Below, in pieces: positions 19,167 to 28,671 of a DNA stretch of 64,000 nt; the first letter of the stretch is position 1; each line of letters begins with the position of its first letter. A program made the position numbers and the translations under genes. The stretch comes from Histomonas meleagridis. Lineage: Eukaryota > Parabasalia > Tritrichomonadida > Dientamoebidae. The stretch lies in the NCBI GenBank assembly GCA_020186115.1, contig WSYJ01000186.1:2153501-2217500 (forward strand). Reading direction: 5' to 3'. The notes below the pieces were generated by a model that searched no databases, was not told the DNA's origin, and saw nothing but the letters and a program-made list of their open reading frames with translations.

Positions 19167-19748
19167 TCAAGATATAAAACATACTTCATGCCGCTTCGTT
19201 TCCGTGTTATTTTCATTTTTTATATTGTTGCCATCCATTTCACAACCATTAATTACCATTCCAACAATAGTTTCAAACATTTCTTGAATATTAATACCCT
19301 CAAGCGCTGAACTTTCGAAGAACTTCGCGCCAATCTTTCGAGCAAGTTCATCGCCTTGAGCTTTGCTTACTTTTCTTTGCTTTTGAAGATCACATTTATT
19401 CCCACAAAGTACAATTGGTACATGTGTATCACCTTTTATCTTCTTAATGAGCTCATGAAACTTTAGAACTTCATTAAAACTGATTTCATCATCTATTGAG
19501 TACATTAATATAAATCCATCCCCTTTTCTCACATTGTATGGCCACATTGATGCAAAGTCATCTTGACATGCTACTAGGATACCATGAAATGGTATTTCTT
19601 TATTGTCAATTTTAACTTTTAAGTCAAAACATTCTTCTAAATATGGATCATATTCATCAATATAGGTTCCACTAGAATACCTTCTTATCACTGTATATTT
19701 TCCAACGGTAGAATCACCGAGTAAAACAATGTTGATTTTTTTTTGCAT
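19167..19748 (-). CDS. Ras-family-like protein lacking Mg2+/GTPase residues (pseudo-GTPase), with CaaX box
   Basis: The 193-residue product aligns along its length with Ras: P-loop GDSTVGKYT (11-19), switch I YDPYLEE (33-39), G4 GNKCDL, G5 ESSA, and a C-terminal prenylation box CFIS. Key residues are replaced. Ras Ser17 is Tyr18, the switch I Thr35 is Tyr36, and the DTAGQ of switch II reads LVACQ, so Asp57 is Leu and Gly60 is Cys. All three Mg2+-coordinating positions and the switch II glycine are therefore lost, while the base-binding motifs and CaaX box are kept. That pattern suggests a membrane-anchored protein that may bind nucleotide without normal cycling. AACCGTTAAAA lies about 30-42 bp upstream of the start. 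Confidence 0.85.
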   Translation of the reverse strand: MQKKINIVLLGDSTVGKYTVIRRYSSGTYIDEYDPYLEECFDLKVKIDNKEIPFHGILVACQDDFASMWPYNVRKGDGFILMYSIDDEISFNEVLKFHELIKKIKGDTHVPIVLCGNKCDLQKQRKVSKAQGDELARKIGAKFFESSALEGINIQEMFETIVGMVINGCEMDGNNIKNENNTETKRHEVCFIS

Positions 19749-20321
19749 GCAAAAAAGCTGTTTTGATTTTCATTATAAAAACCGTTAAAAGTACTCAAAA
19801 AGGTTTACACTTCAAACCTGCACAAATTAAAAATTATTTTAATTAAAACCATTCACGTGAAAATTTAAAGGATATATGTAACTCTAGAATATCATAATCT
19901 TATTATAAATCTGGATTTTATATTCGAAACTGAATTTTTAACATTAACAATGTATTTGAAACATATTTTCGTACTTAAAAAAATTCTGTAAGAGGGGAAA
20001 CCTTAAATTAATAGTGACAATATTGAAACTGTCCTGTGCGTATATTTATGAGAATTCTCATAAATAACTTTATTTCCTGATGATATCAAAAACTGTGCAT
20101 GGAACAGAAAAAAAATTTGGTAATTACTTCAAATTATTGTATTATCTGAAATTATTTGTATAAGAAGACCATTTTGGTTCGTATCGTTTCTATTATTTAC
20201 CACTGTAGTAGATAGTAAATATATATATATTTATGCCTAAATGCGGCAATGTAACAATTTTTGGATTTTCCCATATTTAAAACATTGCAAATTTATTATT
20301 TACTATTACAACATAAACAAA
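19749..20321. other. AT-rich intergenic region
   Basis: The end near 19748 carries AACCGTTAAAA (19779-19789), the likely promoter box of the Ras-like gene. The remainder is AT-rich with a short (TA)n tract near 20219-20232. No gene is seen. Confidence 0.5.
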
Positions 20322-22625
20322 TTATAACTCTTCATCTGTTTCCGATTTCCTTAATATTTCCATGAACACATGTTCCAAAGAAGAAGAAGAACATGTATAA
20401 TAACAATATCCATTATCTCCATTCATTCCTTGTTCCATAATTCCGAACAAATCCGCCATTTCTATATCCGTTGCCGGCACGTCATATAGTCTTGCTGCTG
20501 GTCGAGAGATTTCCATTTGTGCGCTTGGCAATATTTTCTCGAAGAAGTTTGTACATTTATCCGCTTCTTCTTTCGAGTCATCTTTTAACATAATATCGAT
20601 TTTATATATTGTACCGAATCGTTCAGTTAATTGTTGTGGAGTACCAATTGCATATACACAACCTTTGACCATAATCGAGATGATATCGCATAAGAATTCG
20701 GCTTCACTTAATAAATGTGTACATAACATAAACGTTTTGTCGTTTTTATATTCGAGAATTAGTTCTTGTACATTATGTCTTGCAACTGGATCTAATGAAG
20801 CTGTTGGTTCATCAAGTAATATAATATTCGCTCGACTATAAAATGATAATGCAACTGCAAGTTTCCGGACATCTCCTTGTGATAAGTCTTGTAATGGTTT
20901 ATCTTTAAGTTCTTCAAGTTGTAAATCACGAATTAATCGAATTGATTTCTCTTCTTCTTCTTTCGTGAACTCAAATAACATTCCATATAACTTAAAGTGT
21001 TCCGCTGGCGTCATTTCATTACATAAATGATTATTAAATTGTGGACATACACTAATAGCTGTCGGATCATGGAATTTAGATATGTCAACTCCATTAACTT
21101 CAATTGTACCATCTGATGGTGGTAACAATGAAGTTATCATTCGAATTAATGTTGTCTTACCTGCACCATTAGCACCTAAGAACCCAAATAAACAGCCTTT
21201 CTCTATACCTAATGAAACTTGATTAACTGCTGGTATTGGTTTGCCTTCAGTATTAAAGAATAAACGTGAAACATTATGGATTCGTACTGCGAAGTCATGT
21301 GAGTTCTCTACGCGTTCACGCATTTCTAATACATCTGATGTTGATTCTTGTGTATCACGAATCTCTTTAAAGAATTCATCATAATTTCCAAATGACTTCT
21401 TGGCTAATCTTCGCTTAACTGAATTTCGTGCTGATTCTATAATGAATAATATTAAGCCATAGATTACAATGTTACCAAAGTCCATTATGAAAAATGGTTG
21501 TGATGATGAATACTTCCAATAATATGAAAATGGTTGTGCTAATGGTCCAATGTTCGATAATTCATATGAAAAAATACGTTGTAATGATAATGGTGGTATT
21601 AATGAATAAATCCATTCTAACCAAACTGGATTAGCAGCCCATCGAATACATTGGATAACATATGGAATAAGTAATAAGATAATAAATGTAAGAAAACATT
21701 GGCGATTAGCAGATTCAGGACTATCAAATAAAAAGGATAAAACATACATGAAAAATATAAATGATGGCCCAAGCATTACTATGGTATACCAAGTGGTAAA
21801 CATATTATCAAGAAATGCTTGGATTTGAGCGATGCAAAAAATAGCCCAAATGATAGTGGTGGTAAATATCCACATCGCAAAATCAAGTAAAAATGTTCCA
21901 AGCCAATACGGAAGAATAGTAAGTGTACATGAGATCATATATGACCGTACTTCGCCAGTGATATCAATGATCGGTTGTGATATGATTAATGGAATAATTG
22001 AATAAAGTCCAGCAACTAGAATAATAGGACCAATATTACCAAAGAAATATTCTATGTTACGACTGGCTGAGACTGTAAAGGTAAGTGTGAAGTTTCCACC
22101 GTAAACTGCTTTCCAAACCGCTTCTGTGGCAATTGCATCAACTGTAAATTGTTCTGTAGTTTCAAGATAACCTGACGTGTTGTACCATGTGGACATTGCA
22201 AAAGAATTGTCAGGCGTTTGATAAAACATTACTCCCATTGGTATATATGTAGGTTCTTGAAGTGAAGTTTGTTGTCTAATAACCCATGCATTAAGCTCTT
22301 CTGAAGAGTTAAAAACGGTATAACCTGGTTCTACACCCATGTCCCTTACAAAGATATCGATTAATGCTTGTTTAAAAATTGAAAACTCAGGCAAACTTCC
22401 ATCATCAACAAAAAGCAAATAATTTGAATTTTGGGCGAAATCTTGAAAAGTTATAACTTTAACATCAGGTGCCATAAAATATGACATGGCATAATAAATT
22501 GCAATTGCTAAAGCAGAAGCAATAATACATGCAACTATTGTAAAAACAAATGATCGCCATGAACGTTTTATCATAACATATTTTCTAAATAAGACTGCCC
22601 TAAAATGTGATGCTTTAAATCCCAT
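20322..22625 (-). CDS. ABCA-type half ABC transporter (TMD-NBD)
   Basis: The 767-residue product has an N-terminal membrane helix (SFVFTIVACIIASALAIAIYYA), a lumenal loop, then five or six more membrane segments to about residue 395, and a nucleotide-binding domain at 440-660. The NBD has Walker A GANGAGKTT (about 482-490), Walker B IILLDEP (about 600) and the H-loop THLLSEAE. The signature reads LSQGD instead of LSGGQ, with the following R-K-L kept. Domain order and NBD type place it in subfamily A, which moves lipids in other eukaryotes. It is a half transporter, so it should dimerise, perhaps with the divergent neighbour at 22969. Confidence 0.9.
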   Translation of the reverse strand: MGFKASHFRAVLFRKYVMIKRSWRSFVFTIVACIIASALAIAIYYAMSYFMAPDVKVITFQDFAQNSNYLLFVDDGSLPEFSIFKQALIDIFVRDMGVEPGYTVFNSSEELNAWVIRQQTSLQEPTYIPMGVMFYQTPDNSFAMSTWYNTSGYLETTEQFTVDAIATEAVWKAVYGGNFTLTFTVSASRNIEYFFGNIGPIILVAGLYSIIPLIISQPIIDITGEVRSYMISCTLTILPYWLGTFLLDFAMWIFTTTIIWAIFCIAQIQAFLDNMFTTWYTIVMLGPSFIFFMYVLSFLFDSPESANRQCFLTFIILLLIPYVIQCIRWAANPVWLEWIYSLIPPLSLQRIFSYELSNIGPLAQPFSYYWKYSSSQPFFIMDFGNIVIYGLILFIIESARNSVKRRLAKKSFGNYDEFFKEIRDTQESTSDVLEMRERVENSHDFAVRIHNVSRLFFNTEGKPIPAVNQVSLGIEKGCLFGFLGANGAGKTTLIRMITSLLPPSDGTIEVNGVDISKFHDPTAISVCPQFNNHLCNEMTPAEHFKLYGMLFEFTKEEEEKSIRLIRDLQLEELKDKPLQDLSQGDVRKLAVALSFYSRANIILLDEPTASLDPVARHNVQELILEYKNDKTFMLCTHLLSEAEFLCDIISIMVKGCVYAIGTPQQLTERFGTIYKIDIMLKDDSKEEADKCTNFFEKILPSAQMEISRPAARLYDVPATDIEMADLFGIMEQGMNGDNGYCYYTCSSSSLEHVFMEILRKSETDEEL

Positions 22626-22968
22626 TTCAAGAAAATCTATTTATCGTTATTCGTGATGTGACCAAGAAAATTACGCGCAAATTAGTATTGGTAAAAATTT
22701 AAGTGAATATCTTTATTATTAATAGATATTTTCCAAAAAATTATCAATACAAATTAATAAATTATTTAAGCGATAAAAATAATCCAAAAAGAAATTAGAA
22801 ATATGAATTTTTAATGAAGATATTTTTAATTTAAAAATATCGAAAAAAAACATCGTTCACACAAAAAATAGCTTTTTCAAAGATACGATCAAAAATTGCA
22901 ATGAAAACGTCTGTAACCCATTTGAAAAATTCTGTAACCCACTAGCCAATTCAAAATATTCATTCTCA
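22626..22968. promoter_or_regulatory. Shared upstream region of two divergent ABCA genes
   Basis: This is 343 bp of AT-rich DNA between divergent start codons. Two near-copies of TCTGTAACCCA(C/T) occur at about 22910-22940. CATTCTCA directly precedes the plus-strand ATG and resembles an initiator. No clear AACGG box is seen, unlike most genes in the window. Confidence 0.4.
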
Positions 22969-25320
22969 ATGACCACAAGTATCCCAGGAGGGAACTGGGG
23001 AAATCGGAAACATAGTTATGCTCGAACTTTAGGTGTATTGTTTAAAAAACAATTTTTGTTAAAAATAAGAAGAGTATCTTCAATAATTGAATTAGTGATT
23101 GCTTATGTTTTTTATCTGGTGTTATACCCCTTGGATTCTATTTCTGGGAGACCTCAGGAGCTGGTTGAAAATCCAGAAAGAAATTACACTCAATTAGTAT
23201 CAACAGATTTAATCATTTTCTTTGCTATGTCCAACGAAAGTAGAATGGCTGCTATGCCAAATACTACTCTTGTTAACTCAATGATGAATTTCTTTTCTCA
23301 GATTTATTTATCAATAACATCAATTCAAGTCGAATACCCAAATTCATTTGATGAACTGAAAGACATAGTTGATGGCACTGATGGTAGTGGTCTTGGGATA
23401 TATTGGACAAATTCAGAAAGTCCAGATGCATTTATAAGTCCAGAATTTGAAATTTATTGCCAATCACTTTTAACATGTCCACAGTCGGACATTTTAAACT
23501 TTATTCGTTATTATCTTTCACTTTTAGCATTTCAATCAAATTATACAAATGTTAATTATCAACGAATGCTTCAATTTAACAATAGCTATCAACGTTATCC
23601 ATCCATAGAAGGCACAATTTTATATAATATGGACTATGTATTTATGTTTGTTATTGTTATTCCACTCATCATATCTACTATGCCAGACTTTGGTACAGTT
23701 TTAGATGAAAAAGACACAAAAGTCGCAGCCTTTTGTTTTATGAATGGATGTCCTGAGTCAGCGTATTGGATAGTTAACTTTATTACTCCAATCATATTAT
23801 CAATCATTCCATATCTAGCGATCTCATTAATGTTTTGTTATTGGTTCCGTATGATTGGAACTGATTTCAGTCTTCTTTTTGTTCTCAGTTTATTATTTAT
23901 TATATCACATGTTTGTTTCCAATATGCGTTTTCAACATTTTTCAAGCGTGGCTCAAATGGGCGAATGTTTACAATAGTTCTATTAATTCTTGAATTATTT
24001 TTTGCATTTCTTCATAACCTTGTAACATTAACAGAAGCAGAAAGTAACACAGCACTTAAACATGTTTTATCTATTATACCATTTTCATGTTATCAAATGG
24101 TTATTGGGTCACTTTATCAAAATGGATTATATGATCGAGATCCTATTGGATGGGGGCAATTACATTATCCTAAATTAAAATATGAATTATGGATTGGATT
24201 AATGTGGTTTTGTATTGACATTGTATTATATTTCTTAATATTCCTTATTGGTAATGCTACAATTCCACGATATTTCGGTACACCAATTATTCGATGGTCA
24301 GAAATCTTTAAACTTTCGGCATGGAAACGAGTATTTGGTGGAGAACAATATGATGGAATTGATGAGAATGGAGAAGCTAAACGACTAATTGAAGTTGAAG
24401 GATTATGTAAGACATATAAAGGCCGTAATATTGTTAATGTTTTTGAAGACACGAATTTCTATATTAATCAAGGCGAAGTTATAGTAATCATTGGACCAAA
24501 TGGCGCAGGTAAATCAACATTAGTTAATATCTTATCCGGAGCAATTGAACCTAACTCTGGTACATTAGTTTTTAATGGTAATGATCCATCGCCACGTTTT
24601 AAGATCTTACAACAATCATTAGGCGTAGTTTTCCAAGATAATATTATCTTTAATCGATTATCAGTACGTGAACATTTAGAAATGTTTGGTACATTTAAAG
24701 GTATTGATGAAAAAGATATTCAAGAAGCAATTAATTACTTTGCGGACATATTACAATTAACTGATATGTTAGATAACTATGCAGGTGATTTATCAGGAGG
24801 ACAAAAGCGGAAACTTTGTATAGCTATAGCGTTATTAGGTAATCCACCAATAGTTATCATGGATGAACCAACTGCTGGTGTCGATGTACAAGCGAGACAA
24901 TTAATATGGAAAACTATCGCAAGTTTCACTAACACAACAAGTATCATCACAAGTCATACACTCGATGAGGCCGAAGCTGTTAGCTCAAGAATTTTCATTG
25001 TCTCAGGGAGAAAGATTCCGTTCTGTGGTACTTCGACAGAGTTAAGGAATAAGTATAAATGTGGATATCTATTGAGAGTAGATCGAGAAGATGGTACAGT
25101 GGGACCTGTGTTGGATTTGGTGCAAAAGTATATTCCCGCTGCACATCTGTCAGACGAAAGAAAAGATACAATTTGTTTGCCGGTAGATAAGGAAGTACAT
25201 AATATGTTGGCAGAAATGAACGAGAAAAAAGAAGAATTGGGAATCGGATCATACACATTCGCAGTGGAACAATTGGAAGAAATGTTACTGAAGTTGATCG
25301 CTTTGGAAGCACTCGAGTGA
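22969..25320 (+). CDS. ABCA-type half ABC transporter (TMD-NBD)
   Basis: The 783-residue product has a first membrane helix near residues 38-55, a long loop with N-glycosylation sequons, six membrane segments from about 220 to 440, and an NBD at about 470-690. NBD motifs are canonical: GPNGAGKST (about 510), LSGGQKRK (about 606), IVIMDEPTAGVD (about 630) and H-loop SHTLDEAEA. It is related to, but clearly different from, the minus-strand neighbour, whose signature is altered. The divergent head-to-head layout suggests an old duplication and possibly co-expression as a heterodimer with one degenerate composite site. That pairing is inference. Confidence 0.9.
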   Translation: MTTSIPGGNWGNRKHSYARTLGVLFKKQFLLKIRRVSSIIELVIAYVFYLVLYPLDSISGRPQELVENPERNYTQLVSTDLIIFFAMSNESRMAAMPNTTLVNSMMNFFSQIYLSITSIQVEYPNSFDELKDIVDGTDGSGLGIYWTNSESPDAFISPEFEIYCQSLLTCPQSDILNFIRYYLSLLAFQSNYTNVNYQRMLQFNNSYQRYPSIEGTILYNMDYVFMFVIVIPLIISTMPDFGTVLDEKDTKVAAFCFMNGCPESAYWIVNFITPIILSIIPYLAISLMFCYWFRMIGTDFSLLFVLSLLFIISHVCFQYAFSTFFKRGSNGRMFTIVLLILELFFAFLHNLVTLTEAESNTALKHVLSIIPFSCYQMVIGSLYQNGLYDRDPIGWGQLHYPKLKYELWIGLMWFCIDIVLYFLIFLIGNATIPRYFGTPIIRWSEIFKLSAWKRVFGGEQYDGIDENGEAKRLIEVEGLCKTYKGRNIVNVFEDTNFYINQGEVIVIIGPNGAGKSTLVNILSGAIEPNSGTLVFNGNDPSPRFKILQQSLGVVFQDNIIFNRLSVREHLEMFGTFKGIDEKDIQEAINYFADILQLTDMLDNYAGDLSGGQKRKLCIAIALLGNPPIVIMDEPTAGVDVQARQLIWKTIASFTNTTSIITSHTLDEAEAVSSRIFIVSGRKIPFCGTSTELRNKYKCGYLLRVDREDGTVGPVLDLVQKYIPAAHLSDERKDTICLPVDKEVHNMLAEMNEKKEELGIGSYTFAVEQLEEMLLKLIALEALE

Positions 25321-25903
25321 TTGTAATTGTAATATGTTTATGTGAAATGAATAAAATTTGGATTTGAAATTTGCTGAAAAATTAATTTTGGCGAATCACA
25401 AAAGAAAATTGTTGAAACTTATGGAAATAATCGCTGATTTACATGTGGAACATGAGACCATTAAATGGTTTTGGTTAAATTTATTCAAAAAGTTTTATAG
25501 AATTGATTATCACCAAGAAATCTCATTGATAATATGTGTTTTAATTCCATATTAAAATTGTAGAGTTAACAAATTGCTGAGATTGCATATCACTATATTT
25601 GTACTAAAAATATTCTGCATATAAAAATTATATTCCAAATTTTTAAACTGATTTAATATAAAATCTATAAAAAAATTACGCATACAATAAGATTTTATTA
25701 TTATAAAACTGAGTGCTGTTGCTGTTTGATTCCTCAGTTTACTTTGTTTGATGAGCGCAACTTCCACATCTTTTGATGTAAAACGAATAATTCAGTATAA
25801 ACAATAATTAACAAAAACAGAAAAATATTTTATTATATTTCGTTCTATTATTACTCAAATCCATTGGTCCTCATCTTCCGTTCTCAATTTATTAAAGTTA
25901 AAT
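25321..25903. other. AT-rich intergenic region
   Basis: Short open frames exist but none has coding character that I can support. Confidence 0.45.
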
Positions 25904-26176
25904 TTACATCCGATGAATAAGAAACTGATAAAGTGAATGTGTTTTATTGGTGAATGTATCACTTTGTGTGTATGTGAATGTGAGTGTTGGAGGAAGACAT
26001 TCGTCAAGTATTGTTCCCTTAGTAAAATTCATATTTCCAAATGTTTCATTTTGATATGTTTCGAATGTCATAACTGTTGTCGCATTTATATTAACAAATG
26101 CATTTACATTACATATTATTTTGCTTTTTATGCAATTATTAATAATGAAGAATAAAATGAAAAGATAAAGAAACAC
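25904..26176 (-). pseudogene. 5' fragment of a secreted or surface protein gene
   Basis: The complement encodes 90 residues starting with a clear signal-peptide-like segment (MFLYLFILFFIINNCIKS). A Thr/Asn-rich stretch with several N-glycosylation sequons follows (NATT, NETF, NFTK, NKTH). It stops abruptly with no membrane anchor or domain. It reads as the start of a trichomonad surface-protein gene that was truncated, although a small secreted peptide cannot be excluded. Confidence 0.4.
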
Positions 26177-26400
26177 AAGAAATTCTTATTGTTGTTATTG
26201 TAATTGTTTGTGTTATAATAATTTTATTTCAATTCTTTTTATCTTTTTAATTCATTATCATCAAGCTAAACAATATAATATTTTAAGCCGTCAAGAAAAT
26301 GGAAATACAAATGTAATCAATATCAATACAGAAAATGTTATTAATTTCTCTCATATTGAATAAGATCCATTTGCTAAAAACCCGAAGAAAACAATTGTTT
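26165..26400 (+). pseudogene. Membrane-anchor and cytoplasmic-tail remnant
   Basis: The plus strand reads EILIVVIVIVCVIIILFQFFLSF, a perfect single transmembrane helix, then shifts frame to HYHQAKQYNILSRQENG...ENVINFSHIE, a stop, and DPFAKNPKK. This is the end of a type I membrane protein broken by a frameshift and a nonsense codon. The tail motif HIE-stop-DPFA resembles NIEEDPFA in the minus-strand fragment at 26549-26731. Confidence 0.45.
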
Positions 26401-26548
26401 TCATATGAAAACTTAATTTTTCTATTGGATTTGCTATAATAAACATATAATGTATAATAGAAGGAAACATAAGATTTGCCAAATAATAAGGAATGTTTGT
26501 ATTTGATAAATAAATAAAAAAATTATTTTGTTCTTAAAATATGTTTAT

Positions 26549-26731
26549 TTATATCTGACTTATAAATTTTTCTTCTTTGAAAACTGCTGCAAATGGATCT
26601 TCTTCGATATTTGAATTATTAATCCCAACTGAAAATGTATTATCGATTTCATTAATTTTATTATTATTTTCATCTGAAATATTCATTTCTTCTTCATTTT
26701 GTTTTCGCTTCTTATTTTGATATTTAATCAT
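26549..26731 (-). pseudogene. Cytoplasmic-tail remnant related to the 26.2-kb fragment
   Basis: The 60-residue frame (IKYQNKKRKQNEEEMNISD...NNSNIEEDPFAAVFKEEKF) has the make-up of a charged cytoplasmic tail and shares I-E-x-DPFA with the opposite-strand fragment about 200 bp away. No membrane segment is found upstream in frame. It may be a real small ORF, but a tail remnant fits better. Confidence 0.35.
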
Positions 26732-27143
26732 AAAGTTATTCGAATATTATAACAAACGCTTATTATCCTTAGTATTCTTAAATGGTGCTAAATTAAATAG
26801 CATGTCTACTTGTTGTAATTTCCAAATCCCAATCCACCATTTTCGTTACTACATTAGCATTTCATTTGATATTTATTCTTATTAAACAATTTCTGTAAAA
26901 CATGACCAAAGTGATCTTAACTTATATGAAAGAAATGAGTTATTATTGGTTTTAATAAAAGTACCATTGACGAATTTGGGAATATTGTTACAACAAACTT
27001 CAATATGACTTTCATATTTACCATAAAGGAATTGGTTTAACGCATGGATGGTATGTTGCACTTTCGTAATTTAGATGCTTTGGGGGTAATTTCCGGTCAA
27101 ATAAAATTGGCGTGCCCCAGAATTGTAAACTATTGATTTAATA
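26732..27143. other. Upstream region of the coiled-coil gene at 27144
   Basis: Mostly AT-rich. GGCGTGCCCC (27109-27118), a variant of the GGGCRCCC element, lies 25 bp before the ATG. TGGGGGTAATTTCCGG (27081-27096) precedes it. No ORF is supported. Confidence 0.4.
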
Positions 27144-28442
27144 ATGATTACAGAGGAAGAATTTAATGTTTTTCAAGAACAACTGATACAATTAGGTCAA
27201 ACAAATTTTGCTTTAAAAGAGAAACTTGATACTCTTAAAGAAAAAAATGCTCAGTTGCCGAAATTAAAAGCACAATATTCTGAAATTGAACAGCAAAAAA
27301 AAGAATCACGAGAAAAAAATGTTAGAACAATTTTAGAACTTAGAAATAGACTAAAAAATCTTAAAACCCAATATATAAAACAAAGCGAGTTCAACGAAAA
27401 AGTTGTAAATAATCGAATTGAAGAAGTTTCAAATCAAATTTACAAAATGGAAGCATCCAATGAAGAAAGGGAATCTATTATTTACCAAAAGAAGTATCAA
27501 ATCAAAACAATCAAAACTGAGATTAGTCAAAAATCAGAACTTTTGGAAAAGCTTAACCAACGTAACAAGCGTGTTAGTCAACTTTCTGCCTTTATGGCAA
27601 TGACACCGTCTATTGTTCTCTATATAGAAGATCTTCAATCCAAAATTACAAATCTTCAGATCAAGAAAACCAACAATACCCAAGAATTAGCCACATTAGA
27701 CCAACAGGTAGCCGAACTTCGTAATTCAGAAGCCACTCTTGACCAAAGAATATCACTCAAAAATTCCGAATTGAATAATCTTCAAACATCATTCGCAAAA
27801 CTCGAAACAGAAATTTCGAATATTAAAAAGAGCATTGAAAATACCAAACACGAAATTGATGTAAAAACGCAAAAATACAACGAAACCAAAGATCAAATCG
27901 AAGACATAATAAAAACTCGAAAAACTCAATTAACGAAATTCGACGATTTAATCAAAGAACAAAAACTTCAACTTGAAGAATATACACATTCCAAATCTAA
28001 AGCCGAAAGTGAACAAACTCAAATGCAGGAACTTGTTAAGCAAGAAAAAATGCGAAATTTAGACGTAGTGCAAGAACTTCGAAAGCGATTAAATTCATTA
28101 ATCGAAACAGGCGATGACTCCGACATACCAAAAATCGACAGAGACTTAAGGTTGCAGATATCGAAAATATCGGAAGAGAACAAAATGATGAAAGATAAAA
28201 CGGTAATGTTAAGGCAAGCGATAAATTTAATAAACGAAGAACTGAAAAGTAAACAAAACGAATTAAGGAAAATTACTCTTTTGTCGCAGCCGAATCCGAA
28301 ATTGTTAGCGAATACGAACTTTCAGATATTGGAGACGTTGTTGGAAGAAACAATTCTGCAGAACAAACAATTGTTGGTAAGGCAAAGTGAAATAAGTAAC
28401 GAAATTGATAAGTTAAGAGCTGAAAAGCTTAATAATAATTAA
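27144..28442 (+). CDS. Long coiled-coil protein
   Basis: The 432-residue product is predicted coiled coil over almost its whole length, from about residue 15 to 425. Heptads are interrupted near residues 150-165 by a short hydrophobic segment (LSAFMAMTPSIVLYIEDL). Composition is dominated by Glu, Lys, Gln, Leu and Asn. No family-specific motif is recognised. In trichomonads such proteins often belong to the axostyle, pelta, costa or flagellar apparatus, but the sequence alone does not show this. Confidence 0.7.
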   Translation: MITEEEFNVFQEQLIQLGQTNFALKEKLDTLKEKNAQLPKLKAQYSEIEQQKKESREKNVRTILELRNRLKNLKTQYIKQSEFNEKVVNNRIEEVSNQIYKMEASNEERESIIYQKKYQIKTIKTEISQKSELLEKLNQRNKRVSQLSAFMAMTPSIVLYIEDLQSKITNLQIKKTNNTQELATLDQQVAELRNSEATLDQRISLKNSELNNLQTSFAKLETEISNIKKSIENTKHEIDVKTQKYNETKDQIEDIIKTRKTQLTKFDDLIKEQKLQLEEYTHSKSKAESEQTQMQELVKQEKMRNLDVVQELRKRLNSLIETGDDSDIPKIDRDLRLQISKISEENKMMKDKTVMLRQAINLINEELKSKQNELRKITLLSQPNPKLLANTNFQILETLLEETILQNKQLLVRQSEISNEIDKLRAEKLNNN

Positions 28443-28671
28443 TTGTATATATTAAATAGAATTTTAATAACGTTTTTCATTTATCTAATCATTAATTTTA
28501 GAAATATTGGAAATTTACTATCTAAATAACTTTTACTCTTTCATGAAAAGCCACAATGAAAAAATATAAATTTAATTAAAATCAAATCTTAAACTAAACT
28601 TTTTTATTTAAATTTGAAGAATGGAATAGAAACATTAAAATTATAAATTCATTTTTAATTAAAACTATGTT

